Positions 56,555-62,205 of a DNA stretch of 62,205 bases are shown here, piece by piece (the stretch's first letter is position 1; each line of letters starts with the position of its first letter). Below the pieces are notes generated by a model. The model searched no databases. It saw only the letters and a program-made list of their open reading frames with translations, and was not told the origin of the DNA. Both the position numbers and the translations under genes were made by a program. The stretch comes from Armatimonadota bacterium (GTDB taxonomy: Bacteria; Armatimonadota; UBA5829; DTLH01): positions 1 through 62,205 of the forward strand of contig JAKPFN010000047.1 in the NCBI GenBank assembly GCA_029551395.1, in the 5' to 3' direction.

Positions 56555-57283
56555 ATGATAACAGTCTCAAACTTACATAAGCACTATCAAATGGGCGATA
56601 TATCGGTGCATGCCCTGCGCGGTATATCATTGGATATAAAAGCAGGTGAATTCGTGGCTATCATGGGGCCTTCAGGATCAGGTAAGTCCACGTTCATGAA
56701 CATATTAGGCTGTCTGGACAAGCCCAGCGAAGGATCGTTTACGCTTGATGGAGTATCGGTCGCTGAACTGGATGATGATGAACTGGCTTTCATTCGCAAC
56801 CGTAAAATAGGGTTTGTATTCCAGACATTCAACCTTATACCGCGCCGTCCGGCATATCGCCAGGTAATGCTCCCGCTTATGTATAATCCTGACTTCAACA
56901 ACAATGCCGAAGAGCGGGCAAGATCAGCACTTGAGCGTGTTGGACTTGGCAACAGGGCTGAGCATAAACCTAATGAACTCTCGGGTGGCCAGCAGCAGCG
57001 TGTTGCAATAGCTCGTGCACTTGTAAATAATCCGCCAGTAATTTTAGGGGATGAACCTACAGGTAATCTGGACACTCGGACAAGTGAAGAGATTATGGAG
57101 CTATTTCAAGACCTGCATGCTGAAGGCAAGACTGTGATTATCGTAACGCATGAAGAGGATATTGCCCGGCATACCGAGCGGATAATCCGCTTCAGAGATG
57201 GTCATATAATATCAGACCAGCCGGTTGAGAATCCGGTTGCGGCAAGCAGTATTTTGGCAACTCTGCCGGTGGAGGAAGATTAA
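56555..57283 (+). CDS. MacB-type ABC transporter ATP-binding protein
   Basis: 242 residues. Walker [26 protein letters not shown]-loop [11 protein letters not shown], signature [20 protein letters not shown], Walker [13 protein letters not shown] and H-loop IVTHEEDIA. The LNILGCLD and TFNLIP motifs fit the MacB/LolD branch. It powers the permease encoded next, with a TAATG overlap of one base. In other bacteria such separate ATPase plus permease systems export macrolides, peptides or siderophores. Confidence 0.95.
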   Translation: MITVSNLHKHYQMGDISVHALRGISLDIKAGEFVAIMGPSGSGKSTFMNILGCLDKPSEGSFTLDGVSVAELDDDELAFIRNRKIGFVFQTFNLIPRRPAYRQVMLPLMYNPDFNNNAEERARSALERVGLGNRAEHKPNELSGGQQQRVAIARALVNNPPVILGDEPTGNLDTRTSEEIMELFQDLHAEGKTVIIVTHEEDIARHTERIIRFRDGHIISDQPVENPVAASSILATLPVEED

Positions 57284-58497
57284 TGAACCTTAGAGAGAGC
57301 ATAGAAGTAGCAATCGAAGGGCTGCTGGCCAACAAGATGCGTGCAGCGCTGACTATGCTCGGTGTCATCATCGGTGTAGGGGCAGTCATTACAATGCTTG
57401 CAATAGCAAAGGGCGCGCAGGAACAGACTCTGGAGCGTATCCAAAGCATGGGTACCAATGTGCTTATGGTTATGTCTGGACAGACAAGACGAGGTGCGGT
57501 TGTAGGTGGTTTTGGATCTGTGCGGTCGCTGACACTCGATGATGCTGAAGCAATTGAGAAAAAATGTCCGTCAGTTATTGCTGTAGCACCTGAAGTCCGC
57601 GAAAACAAGCAGGTCAAGTATAAGAATATGAATACCAACACCACCATCTTCGGGACATCGGAGGATTATCCATCCGTCCGCAACTACACCATACAAGAAG
57701 GCAGGTTTTTCAATGAGCGGGAAGTTAGAAGTTCTCAAAAGGTTGCGGTAATTGGGGCAACAACAGCAGAAAACCTGTTCGGTAAAGAATCTCCCGTAGA
57801 TAAGTATATCAATATAGGCGGAAGCCGGTTCAAGGTAGTTGGGCTGACAGCACCAAAAGGAACCGGCGGATTCGGTGATCCGGACGATCAGATAATGATT
57901 CCTGTAACTACTGCTATGCGGCGGATGTTCGGCACCCAATATTTACGGTCTGTAAGCGTACAGGCAAAGTCGATGACACTGCTGGCGCAGGCTCAAATAG
58001 AAGTGGAAACACTACTGAGGAAGCGGCACCGCATAAAAGAAGGTGATGATGACGATTTCATAGTCCGCAACCAGGCAGAAGTCATGGAAATGGCCGCAGA
58101 AACAAGCCGAGTGTTCACCCTGCTGCTTGCTGGCATTGCAAGCGTGTCCCTTCTGGTAGGTGGAATCGGGATTATGAACATCATGCTCGTATCAGTCACC
58201 GAACGCACTCGTGAAATAGGAATCAGGAAAGCTCTGGGGGCAACTCGGAGGGATATTCTGCTGCAATTTCTTATCGAGAGCCTTGTGCTTTCCCTGCTTG
58301 GCGGCACAATAGGGATAATTTTTGGGGTTGCCGGATCTGCGATTATTGGGAAAATCACTGGATGGGGAGTATCTGTCTCCATACAATCCATGCTGCTTTC
58401 CTTCTCCTTTGCAGCTATAGTCGGCATATTCTTCGGACTTTATCCGGCCCGCCAGGCATCAGGACTCAACCCGATAGATGCTCTCAGATATGAATAG
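57283..58497 (+). CDS. MacB-type ABC transporter permease
   Basis: 404 residues. N-terminal helix (MRAALTMLGVIIGVGAVITMLAIAKGAQ), a large periplasmic MacB_PCD domain (about 45-270), then FtsX domain with three helices (VFTLLLAGIASVSLLVGGIGIMNIMLVSVTERTREIGIRKALGATRRDILLQFLIESLVLSLLGG, ...GIFFGLYPARQASGLNPIDALRYE). Typical four-helix MacB topology. The operon ends here. Confidence 0.95.
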   Translation: MNLRESIEVAIEGLLANKMRAALTMLGVIIGVGAVITMLAIAKGAQEQTLERIQSMGTNVLMVMSGQTRRGAVVGGFGSVRSLTLDDAEAIEKKCPSVIAVAPEVRENKQVKYKNMNTNTTIFGTSEDYPSVRNYTIQEGRFFNEREVRSSQKVAVIGATTAENLFGKESPVDKYINIGGSRFKVVGLTAPKGTGGFGDPDDQIMIPVTTAMRRMFGTQYLRSVSVQAKSMTLLAQAQIEVETLLRKRHRIKEGDDDDFIVRNQAEVMEMAAETSRVFTLLLAGIASVSLLVGGIGIMNIMLVSVTERTREIGIRKALGATRRDILLQFLIESLVLSLLGGTIGIIFGVAGSAIIGKITGWGVSVSIQSMLLSFSFAAIVGIFFGLYPARQASGLNPIDALRYE

Positions 58498-58498
58498 A

Positions 58499-58700
58499 GG
58501 AATTGCAAATCCCTCCCCCACACTCGGGCTAAATTTGTAATTTAGCCCGGAAGAATAGCTGGGATTTGCAATCCCGGTCATTGATGTCTCAGACCATAAT
58601 CAGGAATCACAGGTTCCTCAGCGATATGTCCGGGAGGGATTGCAAATCCCTCCCGAGAAGATCAACCTGTCTGTGAGGAATTACAAATCCTTCTCGAGAG
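58499..58700. repeat. Cluster of small palindromic repeats, second site
   Basis: The gap 58498-58786 holds no gene. Units: CGGGCTAAATT...AATTTAGCCCG (58525-58549), GGGATTTGCAATCCC (58561-58575), a strong hairpin CGGGAGGGATT/AATCCCTCCCG with loop GCA (58631-58655), and GAGGAATTACAAATCC (58675 on). They match the units at 19555-19683. Confidence 0.75.
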
Positions 58701-58786
58701 GGGTAAATTTAAGGAGGAATATCTTGAGGCTCGGCAAACGATTCTTATGGAAGTCTGCAATGTTTGGTGCTTGAGGTAATTTTTAA

Positions 58787-61096
58787 ATGAAAAATACGGC
58801 GGTACGCTACCAGCCTTCAGAACGTATACAAAAATTATGGGAACATGCTCGGACTCAGCCTGATGAAATGTTCCTGCCGATATTCAGGGACTACTACTAT
58901 CTTGAAGGCTGGATGTCTGCAAGGAACGACGCGCTGCCGATCAGAAATGCTGCCGGACTGTGCAATGTAATCGAAAACATGCCTCTTCTGTTGTTCCCGA
59001 ATGAGGTAATCGTTGGGGAAAGCGGAGATAATCAGCGTTATTCCCAGATTAATTTCATGCCATCGGTTACTCCAGCGTATTATGACAGAGTAAAGGCCAG
59101 CAGGCTTACGGATGAACAAAAGACATGTATGCTGGGCTGGCTGGATGAGCATCCGTTTGCCTATCAGACACTTGCACCTGCTGCTCCGCCACCTTCTGAA
59201 CTCAGGACTGCTGAAGAACGAGGCGTAATCGTAGTCTGGGGAACGGCTCTCAACCACAGCATTCGAGGCTACGAAAAAGTCCTCAGACTTGGGTTCTCCG
59301 GGCTTAAAGCTGAAGTAGAAACCGCACTTTCCAACCTGAATTTGACTGACCCTGACGCTTCACAACGAAGAGCCAACCTGCTTGGGATGAAAATGCTCTG
59401 CGAATCTGCAGAGATGATCGGCAAGCGGCATGCTGAAGCCGCCCGTAAGATGGCTGCCTCTTGTGATGATCCTGAACAAGCGGACGAATGGAACAGGATT
59501 GCTGATATTTGCGAGAGGGTACCTGCACAACCGGCCCGGACTTTCAGAGAAGCAGTTCAGTCTCTCTGGTTTGCCCACATCCTGACAATCTGGGAAGACG
59601 GGATAAATGCTAACGGCATAGGCAGAATAGACCAGTTCCTGTGGCCGTACCTGGAAAAAGACCTGGCTGAAGGCATTATCTCTATGAATGAGGCTGCAGA
59701 AGTCCTCGCTTCCCTCTGGATCAAGCTCTACAGGCCGTATGATGTTCAGCAGATGATGATTGGAGGGCAAAAACAAGACGGCAGTGATGCAACCAACCCT
59801 CTCAGTTACCTGGTGCTGGATGTTACAGAAGGGCTGGGGTTTATTCGCTGCCTGTCCGCCAGATTGCACAAGAAAACTCCACGGGATTTTATCTCACGCT
59901 GTGTTGACCTGGTGGCAAAAGGTGGAGGAATACCGTTCTTTTTCAATGATGAAGCATTAATCCCAGCGCTGGTAAGCAGAGGGATTCCTCTGGAAGATGC
60001 TCGCGGTTATGCTGCTATCGGATGTATCGAGATAACTATCCCCGGTAAAGCAAATCCTCACGCAGTAAGCCATTGGATCAATCTTCCAAAGTGCTTGGAA
60101 CTGGCTATCAATGATGGTTGTGACATACTTGACGGAGCACAGGTTGGCCCTAAAACCAGCACGCTGGCAGATTTCAATTCAGTAGATGATGTTCTTGCAG
60201 CATATACAAAACAACTGGAATATTTCACGGAGCTGGCTGTTTACGGCTCTAATGCCTTCAGTATGGCTCATAGAAGCCAGTTTCGCCTGCCTTATTTGTC
60301 TCTACTTACGGATGACTGTGTTACCCGTGGTTTGGACATAATCGAAGGCGGCGCACGGTATGATTATCATTCCAGCGCTGCAATGGGAATACCGAACGTA
60401 GCCGACAGCCTTGCCGCGCTTCATTCAGCAGTATTTACCGACAAGATCATCAGCCCTGAAGATATGCTTGCAACACTCAGGGATAATTTTAAAGACAAAG
60501 AAGACCTGAGGCTGTTCCTCAAGAACCGGATTCCGAAATATGGCAACGATGAACCTCTGCCTGATGGCTTTGCAGCAGAAATTGCAAGGCAGTATTGCGA
60601 CCTTCTCGCAACTCATAAGACTCTGGGTGGCGGGACGTTTTTCTGCCATCTATTTACATTCACATTGATGTTGAGTTGTGGGAAACTGGTAGGAGCTTCC
60701 CCGGAAGGCAGGCTTGCAGGCGATCCACTGGCTTATAGCGTGTCGCCGGTTCAAGGAAGAGACAGAAAAGGGCTTACCGCAGCTATCAAATCGCTTGCTA
60801 AGATACCGCATCATCTCGCGGCTGCTAGCAGTTCGGCGATACTGGAGGCTGATCCCACGCTTCTTGAGGAACCAAGCAGGGAAGCGTTTGTCGATTTGAT
60901 GATTACGGCTATTGATTTGGGCGTAGGACAGCTACAGTTCAATGTCGTAAATGCGGAAACTCTCAAGGCTGCACAGAATGATCCTGAAGCATACCAGAAC
61001 CTTTGCGTGCGTGTTTCTGGTTTCAGCCAGCAGTTCTGCCTGCTCGACCGGGAGATGCAGGACCACATCATCGCCAGAACGAAACACACCAGATAA
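58787..61096 (+). CDS. Glycyl radical enzyme of unknown substrate
   Basis: 769 residues, normal for the pyruvate formate-lyase/dehydratase-like family. The thiyl Cys413 lies in IGCIEI, with Glu415, the GCxE pattern of dehydratase-like members rather than the Cys-Cys pair of pyruvate formate-lyase. The glycyl radical Gly745 is in CVRVSGFSQQF. Other marks are SPEGRLAGDPLAYSVSP and GIPNVADSLAAL. The enzyme is oxygen-sensitive. Members act on glycerol, choline, hydroxyproline, isethionate and others; I cannot assign the substrate. Its activase follows with no gap (TAA then ATG). Confidence 0.9.
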   Translation: MKNTAVRYQPSERIQKLWEHARTQPDEMFLPIFRDYYYLEGWMSARNDALPIRNAAGLCNVIENMPLLLFPNEVIVGESGDNQRYSQINFMPSVTPAYYDRVKASRLTDEQKTCMLGWLDEHPFAYQTLAPAAPPPSELRTAEERGVIVVWGTALNHSIRGYEKVLRLGFSGLKAEVETALSNLNLTDPDASQRRANLLGMKMLCESAEMIGKRHAEAARKMAASCDDPEQADEWNRIADICERVPAQPARTFREAVQSLWFAHILTIWEDGINANGIGRIDQFLWPYLEKDLAEGIISMNEAAEVLASLWIKLYRPYDVQQMMIGGQKQDGSDATNPLSYLVLDVTEGLGFIRCLSARLHKKTPRDFISRCVDLVAKGGGIPFFFNDEALIPALVSRGIPLEDARGYAAIGCIEITIPGKANPHAVSHWINLPKCLELAINDGCDILDGAQVGPKTSTLADFNSVDDVLAAYTKQLEYFTELAVYGSNAFSMAHRSQFRLPYLSLLTDDCVTRGLDIIEGGARYDYHSSAAMGIPNVADSLAALHSAVFTDKIISPEDMLATLRDNFKDKEDLRLFLKNRIPKYGNDEPLPDGFAAEIARQYCDLLATHKTLGGGTFFCHLFTFTLMLSCGKLVGASPEGRLAGDPLAYSVSPVQGRDRKGLTAAIKSLAKIPHHLAAASSSAILEADPTLLEEPSREAFVDLMITAIDLGVGQLQFNVVNAETLKAAQNDPEAYQNLCVRVSGFSQQFCLLDREMQDHIIARTKHTR

Positions 61097-61990
61097 ATGG
61101 AAAACACCAAAGGGCTGATCTTCGATATCCAGCGGTTCTCGCTCCATGACGGGCCTGGTATCAGGACAACTATCTTTCTTAAAGGCTGCCCTCTCAAGTG
61201 TATGTGGTGTCATAACCCGGAATCAAGGCTCCACAATCCTGAGATTGCGTTCTACAGGACGAAATGCATAGGGTGCGGACGATGCTTGCAGGTTTGCACG
61301 AGTGAATCGATCACACCAGGAGATGAGCGGATCGATAGAATAAAATGCAATGTCTGTGGAGAGTGCGCTGGAGCGTGTCCTGCCGAAGCGCTGCAGATTA
61401 TAGGCCGCACTGCCACCGTTTCTGAGATACTTGATGCAGTATTGCGCGATAAGCCGTTCTATGAGACATCCGGCGGCGGCGTTACACTATCAGGAGGTGA
61501 ACCGCTGTATCAGTCGGAGTTCTCTTACTCCCTGCTCAAAGTGTTCAAAACAAATGACCTTCACACAACGGTCCAGACCAGCGGATTTTGTACCTGGGAC
61601 AAGATCGAAAAGGCGGCAGAGGTTACGGACCTGTTCCACTACGACATAAAGGTGATAGATCCGGTAAAGCACAAGCAGTTTTGCGGTGTAGATAACACGT
61701 TGATTCTCGATAACGCTCGCTGGCTTGCAGAAATCGGTAATGAGGTTATTTATCGCACGCCGATGATCCCCGGATTGAACGATACACTTGAAGATTTGAA
61801 GCATCTTGGAGAGTTCATATTGTCTCTACCAGGCAAGCGGAAGCTCGATCTGATGCTTTATCATCACATAGGAAGCAGCAAGTATGACGCGCTGGGTATA
61901 GAATATCCTCTAACTGATATAAAGCCTGAGAATAACCTTAATGAGCAAAAAGAGGTACTTTTATCGTTAGGTGTAGAGCTGGTTTCATGA
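61097..61990 (+). CDS. Glycyl radical enzyme activating enzyme
   Basis: 297 residues. Radical SAM CxxxCxxC at Cys31/35/38 (GCPLKCMWCHNPES). Two ferredoxin-type [4Fe-4S] motifs follow: Cys57/60/63/67 and Cys84/87/90/94, the insertion seen in activases of dehydratase-like GREs. SGGGVTLSGGEPLYQ and FHYDIKVIDPVKH are family motifs. It uses SAM to place the radical on Gly745 of the upstream enzyme. The ATG directly follows the GRE stop. Confidence 0.95.
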   Translation: MENTKGLIFDIQRFSLHDGPGIRTTIFLKGCPLKCMWCHNPESRLHNPEIAFYRTKCIGCGRCLQVCTSESITPGDERIDRIKCNVCGECAGACPAEALQIIGRTATVSEILDAVLRDKPFYETSGGGVTLSGGEPLYQSEFSYSLLKVFKTNDLHTTVQTSGFCTWDKIEKAAEVTDLFHYDIKVIDPVKHKQFCGVDNTLILDNARWLAEIGNEVIYRTPMIPGLNDTLEDLKHLGEFILSLPGKRKLDLMLYHHIGSSKYDALGIEYPLTDIKPENNLNEQKEVLLSLGVELVS

Positions 61991-61991
61991 G

Positions 61992-62028
61992 ACAAATGGC
62001 CCAGCAAGTCTACCACTGGGCCATTTGT
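61992..62028. terminator. Bidirectional terminator
   Basis: ACAAATGGCCCA and TGGGCCATTTGT form a perfect 12-bp stem with a 13-base loop between the convergent activase and peroxiredoxin genes. Confidence 0.75.
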
Positions 62029-62035
62029 TAGGTAT

Positions 62036-62205
62036 TTACACACCCGATGGCAGCTTTTTGAAGCACATGAACCAATCTACGCACCTGTAGCCGTCTCCAT
62101 CCTTCTCAACTCGTTCTTTGGCATCGGACATAGAAGCCGGCGGCTGGACTATAACTTCTTCTCCCGGTTTCCAGTCTGCAGGAGTGGCAATGCCATGTGC
62201 ATCTG
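62036..62205 (-). CDS. Peroxiredoxin, C-terminal part (runs off the window)
   Basis: The minus strand encodes ...DAHGIATPADWKPGEEVIVQPPAS and ends DWFMCFKKLPSGV before TAA. The ATPADWKPGEEVIVQPP segment and the DWFMCFKKL end are the C-terminal signature of AhpC/Prx6-type (1-Cys-like) peroxiredoxins. The active-site cysteine is outside the window. With MsrA and OsmC it adds to peroxide defence. Confidence 0.8.
   Translation of the reverse strand, partial: DAHGIATPADWKPGEEVIVQPPASMSDAKERVEKDGDGYRCVDWFMCFKKLPSGV

Overview
The window looks like chromosomal DNA from an uncultured, anaerobic or microaerophilic, diderm bacterium. A TolC/HlyD/MacB efflux set and a PEP-CTERM protein imply an outer membrane. 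A B12-dependent class II ribonucleotide reductase, a glycyl radical enzyme, the siroheme-based heme route and a Cys-type CcmE point to low-oxygen life. Base composition is balanced (near 50% GC by eye). The gene mix would fit Armatimonadota or a neighbouring lineage, but that is a weak guess from content alone. No rRNA, tRNA or CRISPR array was seen.

Layout. 1-4508 (minus): a DUF3160 protein, an FG-GAP repeat lipoprotein, and two tandem secreted paralogues. Each paralogue appears to stop at an in-frame TGA, but an open frame of exactly 45 codons, clearly homologous between the two, runs on from that TGA. A small hairpin with a CGUGA loop and compensatory base changes lies right after each TGA. 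I read these as two exported selenoproteins of unknown function; this is the most novel item in the window. 4699-9303 (plus): nrdR and intein-bearing nrdJ under a promoter with two NrdR-box-like sites, then msrA. 9379-14782 (mostly minus): DUF2795, an M60-like metallopeptidase, OsmC, a small membrane protein, a PEP-CTERM C25-like protein and a beta-carbonic-anhydrase-like protein. 15022-19448 (plus): two tandem acyl-CoA synthetase (NDP-forming)-like paralogues sharing a 291-bp nearly identical tract. 19752-31100 (minus): a complete F1Fo ATP synthase operon (atpZ-I-B-E-F-H-A-G-D-C), a secreted transglutaminase-like protein, and a short nuoA-nuoB-nuoCD set. 31512-36700: a GT-C glycosyltransferase and mfd, followed by about 1.1 kb of repeat-rich non-coding DNA.

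37842-52773 (plus) is a large tetrapyrrole and cytochrome c block. It holds ccmABCDEF without ccmG/H/I, a precorrin-2 dehydrogenase, hemA, a CcsA/HemX-like protein, hemC, nadB, a GxxExxY insertion with perfect 15-bp ends, a cobA-hemD fusion, ahbC and hemB. Together these make 5-aminolevulinate, uroporphyrinogen III and siroheme, run one step of the siroheme-to-heme (Ahb) route, and load heme onto apocytochromes. 53067-58497 (plus) is a MarR-controlled TolC/HlyD/MacB efflux operon with a clear promoter and operator. 58787-61990 is a glycyl radical enzyme with its radical-SAM activase. The window ends in the 3' part of a convergent peroxiredoxin gene.

Both repeat-rich gaps at 19555-19683 and 58499-58700 carry the same family of small palindromes.
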